Counted from the stretch's first letter, positions 1 to 14,103 are shown. The stretch: 64,000 nt of DNA from Vicia villosa (GCF_029867415.1 NW_026705294.1:248001-312000), one strand, 5' to 3'. The notes: generated by a model from the sequence alone, not told the origin. Made by a program: numbers and translations.

Positions 1-500
1 TCTGTACAAAGCCCAGAATTGAGGCTGACTCTTAGCTGGAGAGTTGTTTATTTGATGGATTGAAGGGTTTATTTTAGTGTTCTATACAAAGCCCAGAATT
101 GTGGCTGACTCTACCTAGGGAGACTCTATTTTGTGCCTTGTATGAAACCCAAGGTTGTGGCTGACTCTTGCTAGGGAAGACTCTATTTTGTGCCTTGTAT
201 GAAGCCCAAGGTTGTGGCTGACTGTAGAGGAAACTGAGTATAGATGACTCTATGGGGAAAAGATCCTGAAGGTTAGGAATCTTTTGACACAAGAAAATGT
301 GGCTTTATCTGCCTTGTACAAAGCCCAAGGTTGTGGCTACTTGATAGTGAAGGACTCACTGGGGAGACTCTATTATCTGCCTTGTACAAAGCCCAAGGTT
401 GTGGCTGACTCTCTAGGGGAATACCTATGAGTAGGGTTTTGACTCTAAGAGGAGTATGTGCCTTGTACAAACCCCAAGGTTGAGGATGACTTTTAAAATG
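1..500. repeat. Degenerate tandem repeat inside the LTR (TGTACAAAGCCCA units)
   Basis: A unit close to CCTTGTACAAAGCCCAAGG followed by TTGTGGCTGACTCT recurs at about 1, 82, 135, 195, 310, 380 and 460, with spacing of roughly 55-115 bases. Related units reappear near 1255 and 1310. Short open frames here merely translate the repeat (QPQPW motif) and are not genes. Confidence 0.7.
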
Positions 501-1583
501 GGGAAAGATCTACCAGTGTGGGATCTTTTGACTCAGAGGGGACTTTTACTCTGTTGAGGGTTATCCTATTGTTTGGGAACTAAAGGTTGACCCTACTGAG
601 GATTGTGCTTTTGTTAAGCAGGGATTGATGAATGAAAGACTCAGGTTTTGAAGATTGACTCTACTGGGGATTTGTTTGGATGATTGACCTAAAGTAGACT
701 CTACCGGGAAATTGGTTTTTATTGACTCAGATTGACCTTAAGTGAGATTTATCTTTTAGAGGACTAATTTTGGAGGCTAACCCTTTCCAGAGGTTTTACT
801 CTGCTGGAGAGTTTATCTTTTGAAAGTTTAATTTTTGGAAGCTAACCCTTTCCAGGGAATTTTGTTAAAGTGAAGGAATGAATGGAGGCTGACCCTTTCC
901 AGGGGTTTTAGATGATGGCAGAATGATTAACTATTTGAGACATCTTGTTTAAAGCCCAAGATTAAGGCTGACACTGACTGAGGATAGACAGATATGGAAC
1001 CTAGACTCTGCTAAGGAGGAAAATTAATGGAGATAAGGGTGACAGAGACTGACCATGTCTCTCATTCCAAAAGGTGAACTCAATGTGAGATTGAGACATT
1101 CTTAGCTTGTTTAAAGTCTGGTTTGAAGAGTGGAAGAAACTCACCAGGATAGGCTAAAGGGTAACTAAAGACCTGTTCCTATGTTTATAAGAAACCTGAT
1201 GGGTCCTTGTATACAAGCTAAAGAGGAAGTTGGGAATGCTTTTAAGAAGCGTGTGGGTCCTTGTACAAAGCCCAAGAGGAGGCTAGGAATGCTTTTAAGA
1301 AGCCTGTGGGTCCTTGTACAAAGCCCAAGAGGAGGCTAATCGAGGGTCCTTGTTATAGCACAAGAGAAAGCTATGTGGTTTTGAACTTATTTTGGCTCTA
1401 AGCAAATGGGTAAGAGGTTTCACCGGGAATAATTCCTCTTGGGTGGATGTGTCCTATTTGGGTTCTAGGGCTTTTTTCAACTGTCCTAAGGTTTCACCGG
1501 GAAGACATTCTCAATCCTAGGCCATAGTCCTATAATATATATATAGTTTAACTGTCCTAAGGTTGTACTCATACGTAGTTCTA

Positions 1584-1587
<4 letters not shown>

Positions 1588-1642
<55 letters not shown>
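1588..1642. repeat. (TA)n microsatellite
   Basis: About 27 uninterrupted TA units within the Ogre-type LTR. Confidence 0.95.
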
Positions 1643-1645
<3 letters not shown>

Positions 1646-2287
1646 TATATATGACAGTAATTTAAATGAAAACTGTAAATTGAAAGCTATAAAGCCTAAC
1701 CTGGGTGGAGTGGAGGCCTTTGAAGATGTATGTACAAAGCCTTACCAGTAGCTTGGTTGTCTATTGATAATAGTAGAATGTTTATTATAAACAGTTAAAG
1801 GTTTTTGAAAATAGAAGAAGTGAATATGGACCTTAGGTCACATAGGTATCTGAAGAGTTTCACCGGGAATAATGCCCTTCAAATACCAGAAGAATGTTTT
1901 GAAAACATAGAGAGAGTTTTGTAAATACAGTTTTTGGAAATTGACAGAAGATCAACTTAATTAGAGTAAAGACAAAGTCTATACCTGATTAAGACCTAAA
2001 TGATTAGGGTTTTAACTCAAAAATATTTACAAGAGATTAGGTTTTGAAAATCAAGTGAAAATTATATTTTTAAACTATTAAAACATACTTAAAGATATGT
2101 GATTTTAAACCTAATTAAAACATATTAAAATAATATATTTTTTATGATTTTTGGGTATATTCTCAAAATAGATATATTAAATGAGAAGTTTGTGAAAAAT
2201 CAAGTGAAAATGACTTAATTTGATAGGTGAAATAATTATATGAAGTTTGTGAAGAAAATGAAGGAAAATAAGTGTATTAAATAAGGT

Positions 2288-2364
2288 TTGGTCCTTGGAG
2301 GGTTTGAACCCACGCCCTTATGGTCACACACTCAAAATAACACCACTGGGCCAAACGCCGGTTG
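2288..2364 (-). other. tRNA-like Pol III promoter module 1 in the LTR
   Basis: On the minus strand the sequence TGGCCCAGTGG (2353-2343) fits the tRNA A-box consensus. About 31 bases downstream, GGTTCAAACCC (2310-2300) fits the B box. This spacing is typical of tRNA genes, but no acceptor stem is evident, so it is a tRNA-derived or tRNA-mimicking segment rather than a functional tRNA gene. A decayed counterpart lies at about 23925-23995 in the opposite-strand LTR copy. Confidence 0.5.
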
Positions 2365-2434
2365 GTTATTATAACGCGCGTTCAGTTAGTTTTGTTTTCA
2401 AAACGAGTTGAAAACTATTAAAAATAAAAGAATC

Positions 2435-2520
2435 AAAAAGTCTGGGGCGAGGGGGATTCGAACCCCAGACTATAGGCATGAGAGGACTAAGAGCGCATGT
2501 GAGGCCACTAGGGCAAATGA
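2435..2520 (-). other. tRNA-like Pol III promoter module 2 in the LTR
   Basis: On the minus strand TGCCCTAGTGG (2515-2505) is one mismatch from the A-box consensus. GGTTCGAATCC (2464-2454) is a perfect B box, flanked by GGGG and CCCC that could form a T-arm stem. A run of five T (2440-2435), a Pol III terminator signal, follows closely. This module is absent from the homologous stretch near 23.9 kb, so it was gained in copy A or lost in copy B. Confidence 0.5.
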
Positions 2521-5015
2521 TGAATTCGTTTAGAAAACGCCTTCCACTCAAAATATAATAAACTTCAACCATGGATTTGAAATTTGCGCGCCACAGCCAT
2601 GGTTGTCTTCAACCTCAAGCTCTCAAATTTTGAATTTGTGAACTTGCTTGTTTCTCAACCAAACAGGGTGATGTAAACATGGATTTCACTCTAAATTTCC
2701 TCACGAACTCAAATATGTAACTAACACGGATTGATATTAACTACATATAATGAATTATCTGAAAAACGTGAAGAACCCTAAAATTTGAAAATCAAATTAA
2801 ATGACCATACTGAAAGATAAATAGATGATGATAGAGGGTTTTTAATCCTCTGATGATGCTGAATGAAATGGTATCGAGTTTTAACAGAAAGAGTGCGCAA
2901 ATTAAAGAGGTGGAGTTCAAAAACTTACCTCTGAAACTGAAGGTCGTGATGATGATGGAGAGCCTCTGGCTTTGAGTGAATGATTGCAAAAGCTTCCTGG
3001 GACCTTGATAATGCTATCTGGGCACTTAGATTGTTTGAAAACCCCTTAAATGATCTACTCGACCCATCTTGCTTGAGCTTCAAGTAGGAATTGAAGATGA
3101 TGATTCTGCACCTACAGATGAGCTGCGACCATCTGGATAGCTTCACTACACTCCAAGGAAAGTGTTTGAATGCTTGGACTTGCTTGACACCCTCTAATTT
3201 GTTCTACAGACCTCCAACTGCTCGAGCTCCAAAATGAAAGTGACTATGGTGTTATTGCACTTACAGAAGTGATCCAGGTGCTTGGATCACCTCTAATGGA
3301 CCTCCTTGAGATGTTAGAAAGCTTACTTTCAAAAGAAAAGCTCTAGTTTGAAGCATTCGATTCTTCTTGCCAAAGAACTCTTGAAAACTATAAGCAAGAG
3401 GGAGAGAAGGAGAAAGCAAGAATTAGAGTTGCTTTGGTGTGATCAATACTGAGGAATGCACTTGTATTTATAGGCAAAGAGCTCAGTACAAATTGGAGGA
3501 GTGAGCTTTCTTAGTGAGGGAGTTTTGGTTTCTTGGTCATGAAGGAATTCAAAGAATCTCCAAAATGCAGTGATGGCCAAACCGAGCTATCTCCCTATCC
3601 ATTGATCTTATCTGATCTTAGGGGACATTTCTGATGCAGAGTGTGTTTCAATTGGTTGGTGAGAAGATTCCTTTGGTGATTCATCCATTTGCCATAAATT
3701 CCCAAATGTAATCATTACATAATCACATGTTCTTGTTTTGGGAATATTCTCCAATCCTTATGACATGGTGAAATTGAATGCATGGCATCTTTACTTATGT
3801 GTTATGGGTCGTGTAGCATCCATTAGTGGAGTCATTTGCACAAGTTTGCAAAGTTTCAAAATGGTACATTACCTATAATTTCACTTCATGAGCCCAACTT
3901 TGAATCATCATAACTCTTAACTAAAAATGAATTTGGAGAAGGTTTAGCACAATTTGGAAATCCCTTATCATGTACTTCAATTCATTAGTTTTGATTTTCT
4001 TCAAAATCATTTGGGAAAATTGTGAAAAACAGGCCCAAAGTTTGAAGAAAACTAGGTTAAAATAAGAATTTTTCTAAGTTTTTTATGACCTATAACTTCC
4101 AAAGCTCATATATCTTAAATGATTGATCTCTTGAAAAAAGTTCCCTTGTGAGAAGTTGTTTTATTTTATGAGATCTACAACTTTCATGTTGGAAATTTTT
4201 TGAGTTGTGTAGGTGAAATTTTGAGATCCATGAACTAGGTCAAAATGCACTAGTTTGACTTTTTGTTGACTTTTTGATCCTTGATGAATTTTCTTGATTT
4301 TCTTTGGTCAAATGACTTCAATAATCATATGTTGATGATATTGATCCTTAAAAGTCATGGTTTGACCAAAAATCTTAAAAGTCAAAGGTGATCTTGTACA
4401 GTTGACTTTTTCCAAATGAAGTGAAATCTTGGACTTTTGTGAGGAATCAAGTTCTCCTCCTCAAATGAGTGATGTGAATGGATTATATTGAGCAAGTAGA
4501 AGTTATTAATCCATGCTTTGAGTTGTGGACCCATGTCCTGATTAAAAGTCAACTGTCCAGGTGAATTAGGTCTGAAACCCTAATTATCGACCAGATGAAC
4601 TTGATGACTGTAGATCTTGAATTGAAGTACAATGCTTAGTGGATATTATTATATGGATCATTTGAAGATGATTGAATCCTTTGAGTGATACCCTGGGGCT
4701 TTTTAGGGTTTCCTAAATGTGGTCCCTGATCTTAGTCCTTGATGGGCCCAAAACCCTAGTCTGGTGATCTGAGCAAACCTGAGCCCTGATGACTGATGTC
4801 TAATCAACATAGGTGGATAAATGAATCATTTGAGTCCCATGATTGTATTAGAGGTTATTATCATATTGATTGATCCTTTGCCTGAACTCCTTTGTCCTTG
4901 AGCACCCTCGAATGGGTATCAGACAAATAAGTGATTGCTCTGAGTACCTGTCTTGAGTTTGATGAGATGTTTGGAGGTATGACATCTCAGGGGGGGTCAA
5001 AATTAGGGTATGACA

Positions 5016-6343
5016 ACCTCTTTTTCCGAAAACGGCCTCTCCAACCACCCAACATCACTCTCACCCAAGCAACTAAAAACTAAACCCTCCGAGGTGGGTC
5101 TAGCTAAGTTCTCTTTTTTATAGAAACCTTGAAAATAGTTTTTGAACTCCTCCTTAATTTTTGCAACACCTTCCACCTTACCACTTTCTCCCTCCAATGA
5201 TGTTATCGCATTTCTTCTTGGTCTTTCCTTAAGAGAATTGTAAAACAATTTAGAATTCCTATCTCCCTCTTTCAACCAAAGTTGTCTATATTTTAATCTA
5301 AGCATGCTTTCTTTTACGTTTAAACTATTCCAAAGCTCCTTAGTGACTTCCCTTCTACTTTGAGCCAAGACTTCAATATCTCCTCCTATATTGTCCACCA
5401 ACATATTGTCCAAGTCTTTAAGATTTCCCACGTCCTTCTTCACTTTCAAAATAATCCAACCAAAGACTTCTCGATTCCAATCTCAAAGACGCTTCTTCAA
5501 ACATCTTAATTTTTCGTACAAAATTTAATCTCCCCTATCATTCACCATCAACTTTTCCCATTCTTCCACTATGAAAGCCTTAAACTTTCCATGTTTCGCC
5601 CAAGCATTATTAAACCGAAACGGTTTTGGGCTTCAATCAACCTTTCCTATGTTTAGCCGAATTGGGGCATGATCCGAAATGTCTCTACCTTCTATTCTTT
5701 GATCTATCGCATCCCAATCATCTATCATCTTCCTCGAAATCAAAAATCTATCTAATCTATTCATGGCTTTTCCATTGTCTTTGAACCAAGTAAATTTTCC
5801 TCCCACGCAAGGAATGTCAATCAATCCCATATTTTCGACGAAGCCGCGAAAATCCTTCATTCCTCTAACATTATAGTGAACACCCTCAACAATTCTTTCC
5901 TCCCTACTCGTGACTTCGTTAAAATCTCCAACAATACACCATTCGTCATTCCCGCATTTTCTTTTCCTCTCCATTAAAGAACTCCACACAACCCTTCTTT
6001 CTATAACACTGCAAGGAGCATACACATTTACTAGATTATAACAGACACCTTCATAATCTATATTAATGCCAACAAACCCTAATCCCTTGAAACTATAATT
6101 CAGAGACAACAATCCTCTTCTCCAACGAATAACCATACCTCCCGACGCTCCATTAGAGTTGCACGCCGTCTATTCCACCTCCTTACTACCCCAAAAGGCC
6201 CATGCTACCATTTCATTAAAACAAGAAATTTTAGTTTCTTGTAGGAAACACACATCAATTTTATTGGACTGCAAAAGAAAACTAATTCCCCTCCTTTTGA
6301 AGGGAATTCCCCCACCTCTGATGTTATATGAAAAAAAATTCAT
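5016..6343 (-). pseudogene. LINE ORF2 5' half: APE-type endonuclease and start of RT region
   Basis: Translation from 6343 begins MNFFSYNIRGGG, the usual start of plant L1 ORF2. Endonuclease signatures follow: QETK, GDFNEV (about 6000-5930) and SDHAPI (about 5675), which supply the metal-binding and catalytic residues of the exonuclease-endonuclease-phosphatase fold. A stop interrupts the frame near 6155, and stops or frame changes separate 5633 from 5449. From 5449 to 5016 the frame gives the pre-RT linker (LKYRQLWLKEGDRNSKLFY motif), where the LTR interrupts it. In life the protein nicks target DNA and primes reverse transcription; this copy cannot. Confidence 0.85.
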
Positions 6344-6372
6344 TGTAACGATTTTAAATCCATCTTCTTCCC

Positions 6373-8399
6373 CTACAAACCCTTCTTATCTCTTAACTCT
6401 AAGGCTTCTATCAATTTCACACTCATATCGTCATCTTCACCGCTCACTACCCCCAGCTTATAAATAGAGTTCCACACCTTATTCCCCACATCAGAATTAA
6501 CATTATGCAGCATCATATTGTTACATCGTAATATATCAGAATCAGTATAAGAATTGCAAGGAATGAACTCACCATAGGATATATCATCTCCTTCTGATTC
6601 GAAAATCTCGGCATCTTCCCTTTTCTTGTCCGCCCTGCTGCTTTGTCTAGGAGCTATACACGCATAGAAAGAAGGTGCTATCTCCACCTTTTCGCCTAAG
6701 TCTCTCACCGGTTTGATCTTCTTTATTTTCTTCTTTAGAATGGGATTTTTCCTTGTAATATTCCTACACGCTGAATCAAACGTAATTGGGCCTGACTCCG
6801 CAAAAACGTTTTCACCTGGCCCACCTTTACTTTTTCTTATTTCTTTTTTATCCACCAATGCAATTTTCTTTCCACTGGTCCTACCATAGTTTGAATTTAT
6901 TGCAAATAAAGTGTCTCTCTCTTCGGTGTCCCCTACAACACTTTCCTCGGGACCCTCCTCTATAACCTGCCTTTCATTTATAGACTGATGGTCTGCAACT
7001 TTAGACGTGGACAAACTAACTTCTTCAAGTAAATCAATAATCACCTTTTTAGCATTTGACATAGAACCCTACTTGTTTTGAGATAGTTTTTATCTGTCAC
7101 CTATGTTTACATATTTTACAGCCTCCTCCACTCCGCCTTTTTCATCTTGACCTTTCACTTTCTCGGTTCTAGGTTCGTCTGTCCTTGATACTACCTTGAT
7201 AAATCCCCTTTCCTCCCCTGAAACCACCTCGTCGGTGTACATGTCTGCCGGTGAATCATATGAATCTGAATCTTCCTCCTCCAACTCTCTCATACATGGA
7301 TGAGTATCCTTTAACAAAGATTGATCTTCCCTCGTGCAAATTATGAATGGTTTTTCGTTTATGAAAACTTTGACTTTATCGTTTATAACCTCCTTCCATC
7401 CCGATTTTACACATACCCTCGCTTCATCCAATCTTGTATCTGGTCAGGGTGTGTTCATCACATTTGATGAAAGTGCCTCTGATCTCAGCTAAAACCTTGA
7501 AGAATTTATCTCCCCAAGCATGGCACGGAGTACCCGTTATTCTGAGCCAAAGGATTCTATCTGTATCCACATCAGAAGGATCCCAAGGCCTTATAGTGCT
7601 AAAAAATTATTCCCACCATCCTCTCTGATTCTCGATAAAGTTCTCTACCTCTCCACTTATTAAGTCTTCAAGAATGCACAAGTTAGTCCCAAGATCGTTA
7701 GTCTGATAGAAAATAAACCCTCTTCATGAAAACCTTGTTCGAGTTCCATAGCCTCCCCTGGGTTTTTGATGACTCGTGTGTACGCTTTTTTATATTGCTC
7801 GATCTCCTCCTTCTCTGCGTCAAAACTCACGGTTTTAAACACCATTGTTTCCCCACTGGTGCCTGCTGAACCATTGCGATTTTTGATAACTTCTGCAAAA
7901 GATCTATTATCCACTCATCCCTTAGCATTGAAGTCTTGACTCCACCGTCCTTTAGCACCATTTGAACCTGCCTTGTTTATCTTCAGCTCCTTGCGTTGTA
8001 TCTTACCATTTGACTTTTCTTCTCTCTAGAACCTTGGGAGGTTTGCAAAAAGTTTCCTACCATTGAGAACTAGACTATCAAGTTTAATTGCCAGCATTTT
8101 TTCATCCACCACATTGAAGAAACGGACAAACCCATAGCGTCTACCTCTCATATCTTTCTTAGGGGGAATAACCACTTCATCGATTTCTCCCAATTCCTTA
8201 AATTCAAAATACAAGTCATTCGCTTTCCATTTGTTCCCGAATTCTGTAAAGAAGTATGTTGTTACAGCCATACCCTTTTCCTTCCTTCCTTCTCCTCCTC
8301 CCGCCACATCCCAACGCCTTGATACATGCCTTCTTTCATTTCTCCAGCCTACCTTCCGCATCCTCCACGAGATTGTAGTAATGTTTCTCTTGGCGCCAT
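6373..8399 (-). pseudogene. LINE ORF1: RRM-containing RNA-binding protein, broken
   Basis: The ATG at 8399 (MAPRE) opens a frame that soon stops; the main frame resumes at 8361. Residues encoded at about 8270-8026 form an RNA-recognition-motif domain (TYFFTEFGNKWKANDLY, then RGRRYGFVRFFNV as the RNP1-like strand). The remainder is spread over pieces 7914-7660, 7431-7090 and 7062-6373 in shifting frames, so several indels or stops have accumulated. It ends just before ORF2, as in plant L1 elements. The native protein coats LINE RNA. An RRM rather than DUF4283 head marks a different LINE lineage from the relic at 48.8-49.3 kb. Confidence 0.75.
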
Positions 8400-8405
8400 G
8401 TTTAA

Positions 8406-8627
8406 TGCCCTAACAAAAAGTTAGAGAGAAGGGAGAGTATCTCTCTCAGATGGAGTACCATCAATACCGACACCGCAACTTCTTCTTCAGAGGCTAATGA
8501 AGTTAGTGGTGGTTTGAGGTTCTCTGATTCAACGCCGCCACTTAGTTTAGCATCTTTTAAGAATCCTCAATATAAAAGTGCTGCTTCAATTGAACTAACC
8601 CTATTTGCAATTGTTGGAGTCTTGTAA
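8406..8627 (+). other. Unassigned open frame adjoining the LINE 5' end
   Basis: A plus-strand frame without ATG runs from the stop at 8403 to TAA near 8625. From about 8451 it reads like protein (WSTINTDTATSSSEANEVSG, then a Ser/Pro-rich stretch ending LTLFAIVGVL). It starts right where the LINE 5' end appears to lie, so it could be a host exon fragment interrupted by the LINE, or chance. I do not recognise it. Confidence 0.2.
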
Positions 8628-11280
<2,653 letters not shown>

Positions 11281-11355
11281 TCACGGAGCCAAATCCATTA
11301 CCATTAGTGATTGAAGAAGCTGATGTTGAATCACGGAGCCAAATCCATTACCATT
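11281..11355 (+). repeat. Two-copy 50-bp direct repeat
   Basis: The 25-base string beginning TCACGGAGCCAAATCC occurs at 11281-11305 and again at 11331-11355, giving an exact short tandem duplication. Confidence 0.9.
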
Positions 11356-11369
11356 TGTCTGGTATCGCT

Positions 11370-12090
11370 ATCGCTCCTGGAATTTTCATCCAAGTACAAA
11401 CGCGAAAGTGGCGCAAGCAATAGAGTCGCCATCAATGTCTATGTATCCCATGAGAGAGAAAGGAAACACATAATAAACCTAGACGAAGGATAAGGTTGGT
11501 CAAAGCAAACCAGAGAAACAAGTCAGGGAGTTGGTTACGCAAGGGGAAGGTGTTAGCACCCCTCACGTCCATCATACTCGATGGGATCCACGTTTGTTGT
11601 CTAATCAACAAGGGTGTAAAGAATATATATGTTTAAACCTAAGATAGAATACATGTAAATGTAGGGAAAATAAAGAGTTGTACTCGGACAGGCCCTAACC
11701 TGCTACCTACGTATTCTTTTTAAGGAATCAGAGTTACCGTAACTCGACTAACTAGTTTCTGTTTGTTTTGTGTTTTTTAGTTGAACGGTTACATTCGCAT
11801 TCTATAAGCAGCTCGAATTTTGGAGACTTATGAAGGGGAGATAGGAAGGTAATAACACGCTTTTAGGCTCCATGAAGGAAAAAGAAAAGAAAGAGTGTGG
11901 TTTGTGTTTTAAAGATGTCTGACAGATTACCTAATGCAAAAGGAAGTATCTACCTAAGGCTAGCATGCAAAAGGGAAAATTGGAAGAATTTTGAATGTAA
12001 AAATTTCATCTAAATTTGAATCTGGACAGGAAAAAAAGTTGTTATAAGTATTGAGGAAACATAAAATGGAAAATGGAGGGAACTTGGTTG
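11370..12090 (+). mobile_element. Non-coding fragment of a gypsy-type LTR retrotransposon
   Basis: Phrases such as gagtcgccatcaat, aaggtgttagcacccctcacg and ctgctacctacgtattc are ones I associate with untranslated regions of large legume Ty3-gypsy elements. No coding potential or termini are visible. It lies immediately upstream of a gypsy coding relic and may be part of the same degraded insertion. Confidence 0.45.
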
Positions 12091-12097
12091 ACATTCA

Positions 12098-12446
12098 TGG
12101 TATTAGCTCATCCATGTGAACGCATAAGATCTTACTTGAATATGGAGCAAAAGTAGTGAGGCAGCCTCAAAGGTGGCCTAACCTCTTGATTTTGGATGTT
12201 GTGAAAAAAGATATCTATATTGCACCAGAGGACAAAGAGAAGACCATTTTAACCTGCCCATTTACCACTTTTACCTATAGAAGAATGTTCTTTGAACCTA
12301 GAATAAAAAGTGAAGGCACTGACAAAAATTTTAAAGTCAATGGACACTGCCTTAAGTTTTTCCATGAGAGCCCCACATTCGAAGAGGAAACTGTAAAAGA
12401 TCTCTTATTGGGAAAGGCTACTTATGCTATCATCTATCCGTCTTGA
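12098..12446 (+). pseudogene. Athila-like Ty3-gypsy pol relic with internal deletions
   Basis: The frame starts in the pre-RT segment (GISSSM, stop, THKILLEYGAK, RQPQRWPN). It jumps to a core RT stretch (IYIAPEDKEKTILTCPF, TYRRM), then jumps again to the tail after integrase (KVNGHCLKFFHESP, EEETVKDL). In intact Athila-type pol these pieces are hundreds of residues apart, so the RT active site, RNase H and integrase have been deleted. One in-frame stop is visible near 12113. The order and orientation remain correct, consistent with progressive deletion within one element. Confidence 0.75.
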
Positions 12447-12540
12447 CTCCTTGGGTGTGTTATTTCCTCTCTCTCTCTTTCTATCTCTCTCTCATTTTAT
12501 ATTTGTTTCTTTCATCGAGGACAATGCGTGTTTTAAGTTT

Positions 12541-12550
12541 GGGGGAGGAA
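12541..12550 (+). other. Polypurine tract of the Athila-like relic
   Basis: GGGGGAGGAA follows AAGTTT about 95 bases after the pol remnant's stop. A G-rich purine tract here is where plus-strand DNA synthesis is primed in Athila-type elements. No clear TG LTR start follows. Confidence 0.5.
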
Positions 12551-12559
12551 TGTCATTTA

Positions 12560-13284
12560 ATTTTCTTTCTTTTTTTCTTCATTTACTTTTGTTGTTTTTT
12601 TTCTTATAATAAAAAAAATGCATGTCTTTTCTTTGGTTTTGGGTTGCAAGTGTGAGTAATTTTTTATTCTCTTGATTAAACATTTATGGTATGATGTGAA
12701 TGATTTTCTTTGCTTTCTTATTATGATAAGTATGACTAAATTTTAAACTATACGTCATTAGTGGTAGATTACACTTGGTGAGATTTAATATGGATAACCG
12801 ACAAAAATCCATCTGTATCATAACCCTTAGTGAGATTTCTAGACTGTGAATTTTGAATTTACTACAAGCATTTGTGTGTGATTTCCCCTCCATTTGAAAA
12901 AGTTAAAAAGTTGAGAAAGATATACTAAAAGTAAAGATATACTAAAAGTTCTGTAAATCTTGGGGCCATTTCTGGTTAGGAGTAAGACTTTAAATTTAGG
13001 CATCTGACTATTTGTTCTTTTCAAAATAGAATAAATTCTATTTGTAGAAAAATTCCAATTGTAATTTTTACGAATTTATCAAAAATCTTTTGTTTTATTT
13101 ATTTTAGGTTTTAATTGGAGTGTAATTTCCTTTTCTGAGCTTTTCCTAATCCTTTTGTAACCACGATTTAGAACTATTATATCCCCTATGTACGATGGAG
13201 TTAGACACACGCTCTAAAAGCTATCTTCATCGGTAGATATTTTGTTTACTTTGTGTTTGTTAACTAATATTGTGTCAAACTTTA
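12560..13284. other. AT-rich spacer, probably 3' remains of the gypsy relic
   Basis: No gene seen. Contains a short duplicated phrase (agatatactaaaagt at about 12917 and 12935). May include LTR remains of the adjacent element but no end is recognisable. Confidence 0.4.
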
Positions 13285-13292
13285 GATATAAA

Positions 13293-13788
13293 CATGATTT
13301 TAAATTACGGACCGCATATGCGGCCGTAATATTGCAGTTGCTGTAGTGTCTGCGTCAGCATCAGGCCGCAATTGCGGTGTGATCGTAAATCACATTAAAA
13401 ACGACATCGTAATGACGCAATGACCGCATTATAACACCGCAACGACCGCATCAATGCGCATCTGAACGTATCAGTCCGCAACAAATTATACATTGCTTGC
13501 AAAAATCATTTGATATATATATAACTTCCGTTTTATTTATATCATAGATTTAAGGTATGTTTTGAAAGGATTAGTGATTTTCAAAGTGATGGTAAATTAT
13601 AAATTTGATATATAAGAAAATTTAGAGACGAAATGGAAGACATATGAAATATAAATATATAATAAAATATATTTTATGCTCTAAAAAATAAATTCACGCT
13701 GCAACGATCGCAATCCGCATTGCAGTAGCCGCAATAACCGCAACCGTAGTGATCGCATCTGCAGCCGCAACCGTAATTTAAAACCATG
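13293..13788. mobile_element. hAT-type MITE with CCGCA-rich arms, intact ends
   Basis: The ends are CATGATTTTAAATTACGG and, inverted, CATGGTTTTAAATTACGG: 18-bp terminal repeats with one difference. An identical 8-bp target duplication GATATAAA flanks it at 13285-13292 and 13789-13796, the length typical of hAT transposons. Sub-terminal regions are rich in CGCAACGACCGCA-like words against an AT-rich centre. There is no coding capacity, so it would have moved with a transposase supplied in trans. A 5'-truncated relative sits at 17531-17938. Confidence 0.85.
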
Positions 13789-14103
13789 GATATAAATATA
13801 GTTAGAAAGTTCCTCTATATCTAATACCCGTACTAATTAGGCACTCATTGAAATTCTTCGTTTCATAAAATCATGCCTCACAAGTCATTTTTCTTTATCA
13901 ATTTCACAATTTGTGTTGGATCCTTCTGTGTTGACAATAAGAATTTAGGCTTTTGGCTGGCTCACAGTCCTCTTTGAATAAAGGTTGTTAGCAATGCTTG
14001 TAATATGATCAAGGATTTTTCTGTACTGATTCCATGATTATAATACAATTTGCAACTTTCCTGTAATGAACTAAATAGGTAAAATGTAATAAAAAATAAA
14101 CAT

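Larger units (their letters stand above)
1..5015 (-). mobile_element. Ogre/Tat-type Ty3-gypsy LTR (copy A), reverse orientation
   Basis: The right edge, read on the minus strand, begins TGTCATACCCTAATTTTGAC, the start I associate with legume Ogre-type LTRs. From there leftwards the sequence is non-coding to the window edge. Two other copies of parts of it occur in the opposite orientation at 23004-28618 and 51031-52148. Shared landmarks include the phrase ttcccggtgaaac and the block around 1300-1560. The LTR abuts a LINE RT-region reading frame at 5016, so it inserted into that LINE. LTRs of several kb are known for Ogre elements, so one LTR can fill this stretch. The left end, any gag-pol and the other LTR lie outside the window. 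The superfamily call rests on the terminal sequence and remembered legume repeats. Confidence 0.7.
5016..8447 (-). mobile_element. LINE (L1-type non-LTR retrotransposon), 3' part displaced
   Basis: The minus strand carries, in order, a short 5' leader, ORF1 with an RRM-like domain, then ORF2 with an endonuclease domain and the start of the RT region. The element is cut at 5015/5016 by the Ogre-type LTR, so the RT core and 3' end should lie beyond the left window edge. The 5' end is placed near 8447 because the minus strand there reads as a pyrimidine-rich leader before the ATG at 8399. Both ORFs are broken, so the copy is dead. Confidence 0.8.

Noticed and set aside
74..470. Small minus-strand frames with QPQPW repeats
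   Set aside because: They translate the tandem repeat of the LTR; spacing is irregular and frames break between units.
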